Shown one piece after another: positions 1 through 7,802 of a DNA stretch of 64,000 nt. Origin of the DNA: JACRBR01 sp964371355 (GTDB lineage Bacteria > Chloroflexota > Dehalococcoidia > DSTF01 > JACRBR01); the NCBI GenBank assembly GCA_964371355.1, contig CAYJMG010000004.1:1-64000 (forward strand). The letters are read 5' to 3'. Position 1 is the first letter of the stretch, and every line of letters starts with the position of its first letter. Position numbers and translations under genes: made by a program. The notes under the pieces are model-generated. The model worked only from the letters and a program-made list of their open reading frames with translations. It did no database searches and had not been told where the DNA came from.

Positions 1-51
1 CCGCCCCGGATCGCTCGTCGATCCCCCTGCCGGTACTATTTCAACACCCTG

Positions 52-513
52 CTAGTACACCCCACCCAACTTGCGGTGGTCCCAGGACACGATCTTCTTC
101 ACGTCGAGCCGCACGACGATGCGCTTCGCCGCGCTCTTCTGGATGGCCGGCATCGTGGCTTCGCTGACCTGGATCCCCTGGTACCGCTCCGTGAGCTGCA
201 CGCCGAAGGCCAGCACCTGCTCCGGGTCCTCGATGAGCTGCGCATCGGCCACCAGCTCGACGCCGCGCAGCTCGTTATACGCGTCGCCCGCCTCGATCAG
301 GCAGGTCAGCCGGGGGTCGCGTCGCAGGTTCACGATCTTCTGTGACTTGCCGTAGGTCCAGAACGCCGGCGCGCCATCGATGAAGCCGTACCACATCGCG
401 ACGAGGTGGGGCCGCCCGTCCGCGCCGACAGTGGCCACACACATCGTCCGTTGCTCGCGCAGAAACGCCTCAACGTCCTCCGGCGTCATCACGATCTGGT
501 TCCTGCGCGACAT
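52..513 (-). CDS. Pyridoxamine 5'-phosphate oxidase-like / F420-dependent split-barrel protein
   Basis: A 153-residue single-domain protein of the flavin-reductase-like split beta-barrel superfamily. The N-terminal part reads as the typical first strands (CVATVGADGRPHLVAMWY), followed by a KSQKIVNLRRDPR segment that in this family contacts the FMN or F420 phosphate. The length matches 'PPOX class F420-dependent' enzymes. Substrate and cofactor cannot be fixed from sequence; F420 use is an inference supported only by the Ddn-like protein at 20094-20495. The ATG at 513 has an AGGAGCT ribosome-binding site just upstream. It is transcribed alone, after a 444-bp stretch without an intact gene that holds a dispersed repeat and a coding remnant. 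Confidence 0.8.
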   Translation of the reverse strand: MSRRNQIVMTPEDVEAFLREQRTMCVATVGADGRPHLVAMWYGFIDGAPAFWTYGKSQKIVNLRRDPRLTCLIEAGDAYNELRGVELVADAQLIEDPEQVLAFGVQLTERYQGIQVSEATMPAIQKSAAKRIVVRLDVKKIVSWDHRKLGGVY

Positions 514-532
514 CGAGGAGCTCCTTACACGC

Positions 533-684
533 CGTCATTGCCTTGAAAGTCCCAGTAGCGGCGGAGCTTCAGCTCCGCTCAGTGCCTCAAGCGCCACCGG
601 ATGCTCGACCTTCATCCTCTTGTGTGCGAGACGCGAGCCTCCCAAGTACGATTCCGAACGCAGTGAGGAATCTTGCAGTGATAC
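533..684. repeat. 152-bp dispersed repeat, copy A
   Basis: This 152-bp block is repeated at 26982-27133 with the same length and 9 mismatches by eye. It contains a perfect 18-bp palindrome at 561-578 (arms GCGGAGC and GCTCCGC around TTCA) and, near its end, a second inverted repeat with arms GATTCC and GGAATC. It starts 19 bp upstream of the start codon of the split-barrel gene at 52-513, so it lies in that gene's promoter or leader region. No transposase or long terminal repeat is visible. Confidence 0.85.
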
Positions 685-737
685 CCCAGAAGCACGGTAG
701 TCCGCGGCTGTCCTCCGGACAAGGTTCGCTGGTCACG

Positions 738-929
738 CTACGCCGCGCGAAATGCATTCCAGGCCGCCGAATCGGCGAACAAGTTGTCGAAGCGTTCCTG
801 TGACGCCAACAGTTCCGGACCCGACACCTTCCCGTCCACCACGTCCTTCAGCAGGCGGAAGTTGTCGAAGCGGTCGATCGCGGGACTGTACAGGATCAGC
901 AGGTCGGCGATCTCGCCTTCGCGTACGGA
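738..929 (-). pseudogene. 3' remnant of an unidentified coding sequence
   Basis: On the minus strand a 63-codon frame stays open to a TAG at 738-740. It has convincing protein character: EIADLLILYSPAIDRFDNFR, then KDVVDGKVSGPELLASQERF and LFADSAAWNAFRAA at the end. It has no start codon; an in-frame TAG lies at 930-932, exactly inside a 7-bp repeat array (926-960). It is best read as the C-terminal end of a gene whose 5' part was lost or replaced by the repeats. The family was not recognised. A sequencing frameshift upstream is an alternative, but the neighbouring frames are occupied by repeats and then sufT. Confidence 0.55.
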
Positions 930-960
930 CTACCGACTACGAACCAGAGACTCCCGTTCA
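926..960. repeat. Heptad tandem array 1
   Basis: Five consecutive 7-bp units: CGGACTA, CCGACTA, CGAACCA, GAGACTC, CCGTTCA. The last unit contains the stop codon of sufT (958-960), and the first supplies the in-frame stop that truncates the remnant at 738-929. Confidence 0.7.
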
Positions 961-1278
961 CCAGATCCCGAGCTGCATCTTCACGTCGTCGGATGCCATC
1001 GTCCGCGGATCCCAGGGCGGTGAGAAGGTGAGCTTGGTCAGTACCTGCTTCACGCCAGGGAGATCGATGATCACGTCCTGGACCTGGCCATCGATGACGG
1101 GGCCCAGCGGGCAGCCGGGGCTTGTGAGCGTGTACGTCACGATGACGGTACCGTCGTCCTGGACCTCCACCCCGTACACCAGCCCCAGCTCCACGATGGA
1201 CATGTGGATCTCCGGGTCGAAGACGTCCTTCAACCGCTCCATGATCAGTTCTTCCGACAGCAGTCCCTTTACGGCCAT
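958..1278 (-). CDS. sufT: SufT / MIP18-family (DUF59) iron-sulfur assembly factor
   Basis: A 106-residue MIP18/DUF59 domain protein with the family core: DPEIHMSIVELGLVYGV near residues 20-36 and TSPGCPLG near 52-60, whose Cys is the conserved reactive or ligand Cys of the family. SufT proteins help iron-sulfur cluster maturation or delivery downstream of the SUF scaffold. This is the last gene of the SUF operon, 33 bp after sufU, which supports the assignment; stand-alone DUF59 proteins elsewhere can have other roles. The ATG at 1278 has GGAGAGG upstream. The stop codon lies inside a heptad repeat. Confidence 0.85.
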   Translation of the reverse strand: MAVKGLLSEELIMERLKDVFDPEIHMSIVELGLVYGVEVQDDGTVIVTYTLTSPGCPLGPVIDGQVQDVIIDLPGVKQVLTKLTFSPPWDPRTMASDDVKMQLGIW

Positions 1279-1311
1279 GTCACACCTCTCCGAACAGCGT
1301 AGCAGCCTCGG

Positions 1312-1806
1312 CTACGCCTCCTCGCGCTTGACGATTCCATCACCGCGCTCGTGCTGGGCGATGCCGTCGGCCAGCGTGTGCCAGGCCAGCGTCGCGCACT
1401 TTACGCGCGCAGCGAACTTCCCGACTCCCTGCAACGCCTCCAGGTCGCCCAGTTCTTCCGGAACGCCGGCTTCCGAGTTCGTCAGCATCTTCTTGAACTC
1501 GTCCGTCAGCCGGCGGATGTCGTCGAAGCGCTTCCCCTTCACCAGCTCCGACATCATCGAGCCCGATGCCTGGGAGATCGAGCACCCGTGCCCGACCAGC
1601 CCCACATCGGCGACGCGGTCGCCATCGAACACGATGCCCATCTCGACCTCGTCTCCGCACACCGGGTTGTAGCCCTCGGCGCGCACCTGCGAGTCCGCCG
1701 GGATCGCGTGGTTCCGGGGCCGCTTGTAGTGGTCCAGGATGAGGTCGCGGTACAGCTCATCAAGCTCAGGCTCGGGATGGCGCCCGCGTGTGTCACGCGC
1801 CTGCAT
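1312..1806 (-). CDS. sufU: SufU iron-sulfur scaffold / zinc-dependent sulfurtransferase
   Basis: A 164-residue IscU-like protein of the SufU type. The three conserved Cys are visible: NPVCGDEV, GHGCSISQASGS and VKCATLAWH. A segment of about 20 residues between the second and third Cys (GVPEELGDLEALQGV) is the insertion typical of SufU. In Gram-positive-type SUF systems SufU binds zinc and accepts sulfur from SufS. A longer frame reaches 1851, but the ATG at 1806 overlaps the sufS stop by 14 bp, which fits translational coupling, and the extra residues do not resemble SufU. Confidence 0.92.
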   Translation of the reverse strand: MQARDTRGRHPEPELDELYRDLILDHYKRPRNHAIPADSQVRAEGYNPVCGDEVEMGIVFDGDRVADVGLVGHGCSISQASGSMMSELVKGKRFDDIRRLTDEFKKMLTNSEAGVPEELGDLEALQGVGKFAARVKCATLAWHTLADGIAQHERGDGIVKREEA

Positions 1807-3034
1807 AGCCGAAGATGCGGTCGGCGGCGCCCAGTGCGTCGACGAGCGCATCGATCTCCTCTCGCGTGTTGTACACGTACATGCTCGCGCGCGCCGTCGC
1901 CACCACGCCCAGGCGGCGCATCAGCGGCTGTGCGCAGTGGTGGCCCGCCCGGATGGCGATGCCCTCCTGGTCCAGCACCTGGCTCAGGTCGTGCGGGTGC
2001 AGTTCGCCGTAGTTGAACGTCACCGCCCCGCCCTTCTCCTGCGCGTTGGTCGGCCCGTACACGGTCACGCCCTCGACCCGCGACAGCGCGTCGATCGCGT
2101 ACTGCGTCAGCTCGATCTCGTGCGCGCGCACCGCATCCATCCCGAGCCCCTCGAGGTAGTCGATCGCTGGCGCGAACGCGATCACGTCGGCGATGTTCGG
2201 CGTGCCGGCCTCGAACTTGTGCGGCAGTGCGGCGTAGGTGCTCGACTCGTACGTCACCTTCATGATCATCTCGCCGCCGCCCAGGAACGGGTCCATCGCA
2301 TCGAGAATCTCGCGCTTCCCGTACAGCACGCCGACGCCCGTCGGCCCCAGCATCTTGTGCGCCGAGAACGCCAGGAAGTCGCAGTCGAGGTCCTGCACGT
2401 CGATGGGCATGTGCGGCACGCTCTGCGCGCCGTCCACCAGCAGCACCGCACCGTAGTTGTGCGCGAGCTGTGCCAGCTCCTTGATCGGGTTGATGGTGCC
2501 CAGCACGTTCGACATCTGCGAGATTGCGACGATCTTCGTGCGCTCGCCGATCTTGGCGACGGCATCGTCCCAAACCAGGTGGCCGGTCTCGTCGATGTCG
2601 ATGTACTTCACCACGGCGCCCGTGGCGTTCGCCACGATGTGCCACGGCACCAGGTTGCTGTGGTGTTCCATCGCCGAGAACACGATCTCGTCGCCCGGCT
2701 TCAGGAACTTGCGCCCCCATGCGTGCGCGACGAGGTTGATGCCCTCGGTCGTGTTCCGCGTGAAGATGATCTCCTGCTCCGGGTACTCGGCGTTGACGAA
2801 GCGGCCGGCCTTCACGCGCGACGCCTCGTACGCCACCGTCGCCTCCTCGGCCAGCGTGTGCAGTCCGCGGTGAATGTTCGCGTTGTAGCGCTCGTAGTAG
2901 TGCACGAGCGCGTCGATGACCTGGCGCGGCTTCTGCGTCGTCGCCGCGTTATCCAGGTACACGAGCGGCTTGCCGTGCACAGTGCGGCCCAGTATGGGAA
3001 AGTCTTCGCGAATCGCCGCTGGATCGAAGGTCAT
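1793..3034 (-). CDS. sufS: SufS group II cysteine desulfurase
   Basis: A 413-residue PLP-dependent enzyme that removes sulfur from cysteine to form a persulfide for cluster assembly. The PLP lysine is in FSAHKMLGPTGVG, and the N-terminal fold reads LVYLDNAATTQKPRQVI. The catalytic cysteine sits on the short loop RAGHHCAQPL, which marks the SufS (group II) rather than the IscS type. Length is normal. It is preceded by the Rieske ferredoxin gene (29-bp gap filled by 7-bp repeats) and overlaps sufU, so SufS and its sulfur acceptor should be made together. Confidence 0.96.
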   Translation of the reverse strand: MTFDPAAIREDFPILGRTVHGKPLVYLDNAATTQKPRQVIDALVHYYERYNANIHRGLHTLAEEATVAYEASRVKAGRFVNAEYPEQEIIFTRNTTEGINLVAHAWGRKFLKPGDEIVFSAMEHHSNLVPWHIVANATGAVVKYIDIDETGHLVWDDAVAKIGERTKIVAISQMSNVLGTINPIKELAQLAHNYGAVLLVDGAQSVPHMPIDVQDLDCDFLAFSAHKMLGPTGVGVLYGKREILDAMDPFLGGGEMIMKVTYESSTYAALPHKFEAGTPNIADVIAFAPAIDYLEGLGMDAVRAHEIELTQYAIDALSRVEGVTVYGPTNAQEKGGAVTFNYGELHPHDLSQVLDQEGIAIRAGHHCAQPLMRRLGVVATARASMYVYNTREEIDALVDALGAADRIFGYAGA

Positions 3035-3071
3035 CTACCCACTACTCACTAACGACTAAACGACTAACTGA
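3035..3071. repeat. Heptad tandem array 2
   Basis: Units CTACCCA, CTACTCA, CTAACGA, then two 8-bp variants CTAAACGA and CTAACTGA. It fills the whole gap between the ferredoxin gene and sufS and includes the ferredoxin stop codon (3064-3066). Confidence 0.7.
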
Positions 3072-3372
3072 CATCCACCTTCACGTCGTTGCCCTCGACC
3101 TGCACCGGGTACGTGCGCACCGGCCGTACGGCCGGCAACGTCATCGGCCGGCCCGTCGTCACGTCGAACCGCGCCCCGTGGCGCGGACACTCGACCAGAT
3201 TGTCGAGCAGCTCGCCCTGATCGAGCGGGCCGCCGTCGTGCGTACACACGTCGTCGATGGCATACAGGCGCCCGTTAACGTTGCAGAGCGCGATCCGCAA
3301 ATCGCCGACCTCGTGCACCGAGATGGTCCCCGGCGCCGTCTCACCAACCTTCGCAATCGTCACCAGCGCCAT
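3064..3372 (-). CDS. Rieske-type [2Fe-2S] ferredoxin in the SUF operon
   Basis: A 102-residue Rieske-fold protein with both ligand pairs: C-x-H (VCTHDGGPL) and C-x2-H (ECPRHGARF). This is the small soluble form often annotated as the ferredoxin subunit of a non-heme iron oxygenase. No oxygenase subunit is nearby. Its position between sufD and sufS suggests it serves the SUF machinery, perhaps as an electron donor, or is an early client; this is inference. The ATG at 3372 follows a GAGGGACG-like site. Similar Rieske genes are known inside SUF operons of Actinobacteria and Chloroflexota. Confidence 0.88.
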   Translation of the reverse strand: MALVTIAKVGETAPGTISVHEVGDLRIALCNVNGRLYAIDDVCTHDGGPLDQGELLDNLVECPRHGARFDVTTGRPMTLPAVRPVRTYPVQVEGNDVKVDVS

Positions 3373-3432
3373 CGACGTCCCTCAGCTCTCCGTCCGGGTT
3401 CCAGGTGTCCGTTCCAGGTTCTTGCTTCTGAC

Positions 3433-4689
3433 CTAAGAAGCCAGCACCTCGTCCCACGTAATCGACTCCAGCCGGCCGCCCGCCTTCTCCAGCACCGCAT
3501 CGAGCACGCGCTCGCGCAGCGCCGCGTCCGGAATCCGCGCGATCACGTTGGCGAAGAACCCCTCCACCAGCATGTGCTCGGCGACCTCCTTCGGCACGCC
3601 GCGCGATTCCAGGTAGAACAGCTCCGTCTCCTCGACCGGACCGGCCGTCGCGCCATGGCTGCACTTCGCCACGTCGTACGCCTCGATCTCCAGGATCGGG
3701 ATTGGCGCCGCCTTCGCGTGGTCGCTCAGCAGCAGGTTCCGCGACGTCTGGTTCGCCTCGCTGGCCGAAGCGCCGTGGTTGATGCGCGTGATGCCGTACC
3801 ACACGAGCGACGCCTCGTCGGTCAGCGCCGACTTGAACTGCAGGTCGCTGATCGTGTGGTGGCCGTGGTGGTTCTGCAGCGTGTTGTAGTCGAAGTGCTG
3901 CTTCCCGCTCCCGAACGTCACGCCCAGCAGCTGCGTCCGTGCTCCCGGCTCCGGCATCTCCACGTCGAGCCGCATCTTCGTCAGCTTCGACCCGATGCCG
4001 GCCGCCAGCGCGGTGAACTCCGCGTCGCGCCCCAGCACCGCCCGCACCGTCTTGAAGTTCAACACCCCATCGCCCCAGCGGTTGATGTCGTAGTACTCGA
4101 CGTGCGCGCCGTCGCCGACGAAGATCTCGGTCACGGCGCTGACGAATCCGCCACCGGTCGATGCGCTATCGTCGATGATGCGCACGCGGCTCTCCGGCTC
4201 GGCGACAATCAGCGTCCGCGGGAATCCAGCGCGCCCGGCCGAAAGCCCCGTCGTCGTAAGCTGCACCGGCACGCCGGCCTCGACGCCGCGCGGCACGTGT
4301 ACGAGCACGCCGCCCTCCCATAGGGCCGCGTTCAGCGCCACGAACTTCCATTCGTCCGGCTGCACGTTCGCGTGCAGGTAGCGCTGCACCAGGTCCGCGC
4401 GATCGCGCACGGCCTCCTGCAGGTCTACCACGGTCACCTTCGATGCTCCCGCATCGCCCGCCGAGTGCGCGAGCCGACCGGGCCGCACCGCATCGAACGT
4501 CATCTCCCGCAGGTTGGTCCGTCGCCACTCCTCGTCGCCCGGATCCGGCAGATCCATCGACTCGTACAGCCGCCACCCCTCGCGGCGCCGTTCGGCGAGC
4601 CACGCCGGCTCGCCGTTCCGCGAGATGATGTCCTCGACATCCGCTGCCGTCAGCCCCGGGAGACCCGGAGCAAGCACGTTGCTCGTCAC
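3433..4689 (-). CDS. sufD: SufD subunit of the SufBCD scaffold
   Basis: A 418-residue SufB/SufD-family protein. Family landmarks are the N-terminal EEWRRTNLREM, the beta-helix core (FDYNTLQNHHGHHTISDLQF) and the C-terminal KCSHGATAGPVEETELFYL, whose His corresponds to the key SufD histidine near the cluster-building interface. SufD pairs with SufB, and SufC ATPase dimers power the complex. It starts with GTG at 4689, 42 bp after sufB. The lower similarity to SufB and the lack of the SufB cysteine motif place it as SufD. Confidence 0.93.
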   Translation of the reverse strand: MTSNVLAPGLPGLTAADVEDIISRNGEPAWLAERRREGWRLYESMDLPDPGDEEWRRTNLREMTFDAVRPGRLAHSAGDAGASKVTVVDLQEAVRDRADLVQRYLHANVQPDEWKFVALNAALWEGGVLVHVPRGVEAGVPVQLTTTGLSAGRAGFPRTLIVAEPESRVRIIDDSASTGGGFVSAVTEIFVGDGAHVEYYDINRWGDGVLNFKTVRAVLGRDAEFTALAAGIGSKLTKMRLDVEMPEPGARTQLLGVTFGSGKQHFDYNTLQNHHGHHTISDLQFKSALTDEASLVWYGITRINHGASASEANQTSRNLLLSDHAKAAPIPILEIEAYDVAKCSHGATAGPVEETELFYLESRGVPKEVAEHMLVEGFFANVIARIPDAALRERVLDAVLEKAGGRLESITWDEVLAS

Positions 4690-4731
4690 AACAAACCCTT
4701 TGCGCGTTGATCTTGCTCTATGCCGTCGGCC

Positions 4732-6162
4732 CTAACCGACGGCGCCTTCCATCTGCAGCTCGATGAGGCGGTTCAGCTCCACCGCGTACTCCATCGGCAG
4801 TTCCTTCACGATCGGCTCCACGAAGCCGTTCACGATCATCTTCGTCGCCTCGACCTCGGTGATCCCGCGCGATTGCAGGTAGAAGAGCTGATCCTCGCCC
4901 ACCTTCGAGACCGAGGCCTCGTGGCCGATGTTCACCTGCTCCTCGTTGATCTCCATCAACGGGTAGGTGTCCGACCGCGACTTCTCGTCCAGCAGCAGCG
5001 CGTCGCACCGCACCGTCGACTTCGAGTGCACCGCGCCCTGCTCGACGCGCAGCGCGCCGCGGTAGCTCGTACGGCCGGTACCGCGCGAGACCGACTTCGA
5101 GATGATCGTCGAGGTGGTGTCCGGCGCCACGTGCACCATCTTCGCGCCGGCATCCTGGTGCTGCCCGTCCGACGCCATCGCCAGCGACAGCACCTCGCCG
5201 TGCGCCCGCGGGCCCATCAGGTAGACGCTGGGGTACTTCATCGTCAGCCGCGAGCCCAGGTTGCCGTCCACCCACTCCATGACGGCGTCCTCGTACGCGA
5301 CGGCCCGCTTCGTCACCAGGTTGTACACGTTCGTCGACCAGTTCTGGATCGTCGTGTAGCGGACGCGCGCGCCCTTCTGCACGATGATCTCCACCACCGC
5401 GCTGTGCAGCGAGTCCGTCGAGTACGTCGGCGCGGTGCAGCCTTCGACGTAGTGGACGTAGCTGCCCTCCTCGGCGATGATGAGCGTCCGCTCGAACTGG
5501 CCCATGTTCTCCTTGTTGATGCGGAAGTACGCCTGCAGCGGGATGTCCACCTTCACGCCCGCCGGCACGTACACGAAGCTGCCGCCCGACCACACGGCGC
5601 TGTTCAGCGCCGCGAACTTGTTGTCCGCCGGCGGCACCACCGTCCCGAAGTACTTCCGCACGATGTCTGGGTAGTCGCGCACGGCCGTGTCCGTGTCCAC
5701 GAAGATGACGCCCAGCTTCTCCAGGTCCTCGCGGATGCTGTGGTACACCACCTCCGAGTCGTACTGCGCACCCACGCCGGCGATCAGCGACTTGCGCTCC
5801 GCCTCCGGGATGCCCAGCTTCTCGAACGTGTCCTTGATGTACTCCGGCACGTCGGACCACTCCTGTTCCGGCCGGTCGGAGGCACGCGCGTAGTAGTAGA
5901 TGTCGTCGAAGTCCAGCGCGTAGTTCTGGATGCTTCCGCCCCAGAACCCCGTCGGCATCGGCTTCTCGAGGAAGTGGTGATACGACTTCACGCGGAAGTC
6001 CGTCATCCACTGCGGCTCGCCCTTCACCTGCGAGATCTCCCGCACGACGGCTTCGTTGAGGCCCTTCTCGGTCCGGTACTTGTAGACGGCGCGGGCGTTG
6101 TCGTTGAACCCGAACTTATAGCCGTCCTTCTCAGCGATCTCCGGAGTGATCTTCGTGACCAT
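4732..6162 (-). CDS. sufB: SufB subunit of the SufBCD scaffold
   Basis: A 476-residue protein of the usual SufB length. It carries the SufB-specific N-terminal region (KGEPQWMTDFRVKSYHHFLE), the beta-helix core, the Cys-containing KSTVRCDALLLDEKSRSDT segment and GHEASVSKVGEDQLFYL near the C terminus. SufB is the subunit on which the nascent cluster forms, with sulfur passed from SufU or SufS. It is separated from sufC by 2 bp, so the two are surely co-transcribed and probably coupled. Confidence 0.96.
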   Translation of the reverse strand: MVTKITPEIAEKDGYKFGFNDNARAVYKYRTEKGLNEAVVREISQVKGEPQWMTDFRVKSYHHFLEKPMPTGFWGGSIQNYALDFDDIYYYARASDRPEQEWSDVPEYIKDTFEKLGIPEAERKSLIAGVGAQYDSEVVYHSIREDLEKLGVIFVDTDTAVRDYPDIVRKYFGTVVPPADNKFAALNSAVWSGGSFVYVPAGVKVDIPLQAYFRINKENMGQFERTLIIAEEGSYVHYVEGCTAPTYSTDSLHSAVVEIIVQKGARVRYTTIQNWSTNVYNLVTKRAVAYEDAVMEWVDGNLGSRLTMKYPSVYLMGPRAHGEVLSLAMASDGQHQDAGAKMVHVAPDTTSTIISKSVSRGTGRTSYRGALRVEQGAVHSKSTVRCDALLLDEKSRSDTYPLMEINEEQVNIGHEASVSKVGEDQLFYLQSRGITEVEATKMIVNGFVEPIVKELPMEYAVELNRLIELQMEGAVG

Positions 6163-6164
6163 GG

Positions 6165-6950
6165 TTATGCCTTCTCTCCGGCGGCCGCCAGCTCCGGCGT
6201 CCCGCCGTACTTCGCGATGATGGGGTCGTACCCCTCCGCCTCCAGCATCAGCGCCATCTCCGGCCCGCCTGACTCGAGGATCCGCCCCCGGTACAGGATG
6301 TGCACGAACTGCGGCTTGATGTAGTTCAGCAGCCGCTGATAGTGCGTGATCAGCACGACGCCCAACTTTGGTGTCGTGAGCGCATTCACGCCCTCGGCCA
6401 CCGTGCGCAGCGCATCGATGTCGAGCCCGGAGTCCGTCTCGTCCATGATCGCCAGGTCGGGGTCCAGGATCCCCATTTGGAGCACCTCGGCGCGCTTCTT
6501 CTCGCCGCCGCTGAACCCCTCGTTCACGTAGCGCCGCGCGAACTGCTCGTCCATCTTCAGCAGCTTCAGCGTCGCCAGCAGCTTCTCCCGGAACTCGCGC
6601 ACCGGCACGTCCTCCTGCCGCACGGCCTTCATCGCCTGCCGCAGGAAGTTCACCATCGTCACGCCCGGGATACTCGTCGGATACTGGAACGCCAGGAACA
6701 TGCCACGCTGGGCCCGCACGTCCGGCGACAGGCCCATGATGTCCTCGCCCTTGAACCGCACCTCGCCGCCCGTGATCGCGTATCGCGGGTGGCCCATCAG
6801 CGCGTTGGCCAGCGTGCTCTTCCCCGAGCCGTTCGGCCCCATGATCGCGTGCACTTCGCCGCGGTTGATGGTCAGGTCGACGCCGTTGAGGATCTGCTTC
6901 CCCTCAACGGCCACCGTCAGCCCGCGTATCCTCAGTAGTTCCTCTGCCAT
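6165..6950 (-). CDS. sufC: SufC ATPase
   Basis: A 261-residue soluble ABC-type ATPase. Walker A is GPNGSGKST (about residues 39-47), the signature is FSGGEKKRAE and Walker B with the catalytic acid is LAIMDETDSGLD. SufC binds SufB and SufD and drives the conformational change needed for cluster assembly. It has no membrane partner, as usual. The ATG at 6950 lies 47 bp after sufR, with a short 7-bp repeat array in between. Confidence 0.97.
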   Translation of the reverse strand: MAEELLRIRGLTVAVEGKQILNGVDLTINRGEVHAIMGPNGSGKSTLANALMGHPRYAITGGEVRFKGEDIMGLSPDVRAQRGMFLAFQYPTSIPGVTMVNFLRQAMKAVRQEDVPVREFREKLLATLKLLKMDEQFARRYVNEGFSGGEKKRAEVLQMGILDPDLAIMDETDSGLDIDALRTVAEGVNALTTPKLGVVLITHYQRLLNYIKPQFVHILYRGRILESGGPEMALMLEAEGYDPIIAKYGGTPELAAAGEKA

Positions 6951-6960
6951 ATCGAGTCCT

Positions 6961-6981
6961 TAGCTGTTAGCTGCTAGCTCT
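6961..6981. repeat. Heptad tandem array 3
   Basis: Three units TAGCTGT, TAGCTGC, TAGCTCT in the sufR-sufC gap. The reverse complement shares 16 bases (AGAGCTAGCAGCTAAC) with the array upstream of rpsL at 55897-55931, but in opposite orientation. Confidence 0.65.
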
Positions 6982-6997
6982 CGGTTGGTCCTCGCGT

Positions 6998-7657
6998 TCA
7001 GAACGAGCCGCTCGCGCGAGGGTTTGCCTCGTGACCGATATCATCCGCCTCATCCCGCACGACGTACTCGCACACGTGCTGCCCATCGACGATGCGGCTC
7101 ACCTGCTCGACCGGCGCGCCCACCAGCAACTGCACCACCTTGTGGTCCGCGTGGCACGGCGCGTCCGTCACCTCCGCGGCCTTCCGATAGGGGCAATTCG
7201 TGTTCATCAGGTGGAAGCCGTCGGCGTCTTTCCGCCAATGGTCGACGATGCCCTCTTCTTTCAGCGCCACGCTCGTCTCGGCGACGCGTTCGCCCACCGT
7301 TGCGCCCGTCACCATCAGCCGGTAGGCGCCCGCCACCTCGTTCGCCACGCCGTCGAAGACCTGCTCCAGCATCGGCTCCGCATCCGGCAACGCCGCCAGC
7401 CCCTTCACCAGCCGGTTGACCAGCCGCGGGTACTGCGCGTTCAGCTCCAGCGCACGCTCCGACAGCCGGTACACGTAGGCAGGCCGGCCTACCTCGTGGC
7501 GCTGGATCCTTATGTCGACCATGCCCTCCGCCCGCATCACCTCCAGGTGACGCCGGATGTTGGCCTGGTTCATCGCAAGCGTGTCCGAGATATCGCCGAC
7601 GGTAGCTTCGCCGCGCGACGCCAGCAACTCCCGGATCTGGTCTCTCGTCGATCTCAT
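6998..7657 (-). CDS. sufR: SufR-like iron-sulfur-sensing repressor of the SUF operon
   Basis: A 219-residue regulator. The N-terminal winged helix-turn-helix is at about residues 5-65 (ATVGDISDTLAMNQANIRRH). The C-terminal domain contains three cysteines spaced C-x12-C-x27-C (NCPYRK, APCHAD, HVCEYVV). Cyanobacterial SufR has a comparable Cys set holding an iron-sulfur cluster and represses suf when cluster supply is sufficient. Here the spot of one further Cys is not Cys, so cluster ligation may use three Cys plus another residue. As first gene of the operon it should be autoregulated; an inverted repeat lies 41 bp upstream. Confidence 0.85.
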   Translation of the reverse strand: MRSTRDQIRELLASRGEATVGDISDTLAMNQANIRRHLEVMRAEGMVDIRIQRHEVGRPAYVYRLSERALELNAQYPRLVNRLVKGLAALPDAEPMLEQVFDGVANEVAGAYRLMVTGATVGERVAETSVALKEEGIVDHWRKDADGFHLMNTNCPYRKAAEVTDAPCHADHKVVQLLVGAPVEQVSRIVDGQHVCEYVVRDEADDIGHEANPRASGSF

Positions 7658-7697
7658 CTCAGATTCAACCTAGCGCGACGCCCACCCGCTATCAAGA

Positions 7698-7723
7698 CAA
7701 AAAGGCATAAAAATGCATCTTTG
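7698..7723. promoter_or_regulatory. Candidate SufR operator upstream of the SUF operon
   Basis: Imperfect inverted repeat with 11-bp arms (7698-7708 and 7713-7723, 9 of 11 pairs) around a 4-bp A-rich centre, in the only AT-rich patch between the lipoprotein gene and sufR. Its position in the expected promoter region fits an autoregulatory SufR site. No clear -35/-10 pair could be assigned. Confidence 0.5.
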
Positions 7724-7753
7724 TCGGTAAATTCGGGCCGAAGGGCACGAGAA

Positions 7754-7772
7754 AGGCGGCCCCCGGCCGCCT
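7754..7772 (-). terminator. Rho-independent terminator of the lipoprotein gene
   Basis: Perfect 7-bp stem (AGGCGGC / GCCGCCT) with a 5-nt loop, followed on the minus strand by TTTCTC. It lies 30 bp past the stop of the lipoprotein gene at 7803 and would insulate the SUF operon promoter from it. The T tract is short. Confidence 0.6.
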
Positions 7773-7802
7773 CCTCAGATGTGACATATGTCCCTGACGC
7801 CG

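Noticed and set aside
4720..6324. 534-codon plus-strand frame opposite sufB
   Set aside because: Antisense shadow of sufB with biased Arg/His/Val content and no start signal.
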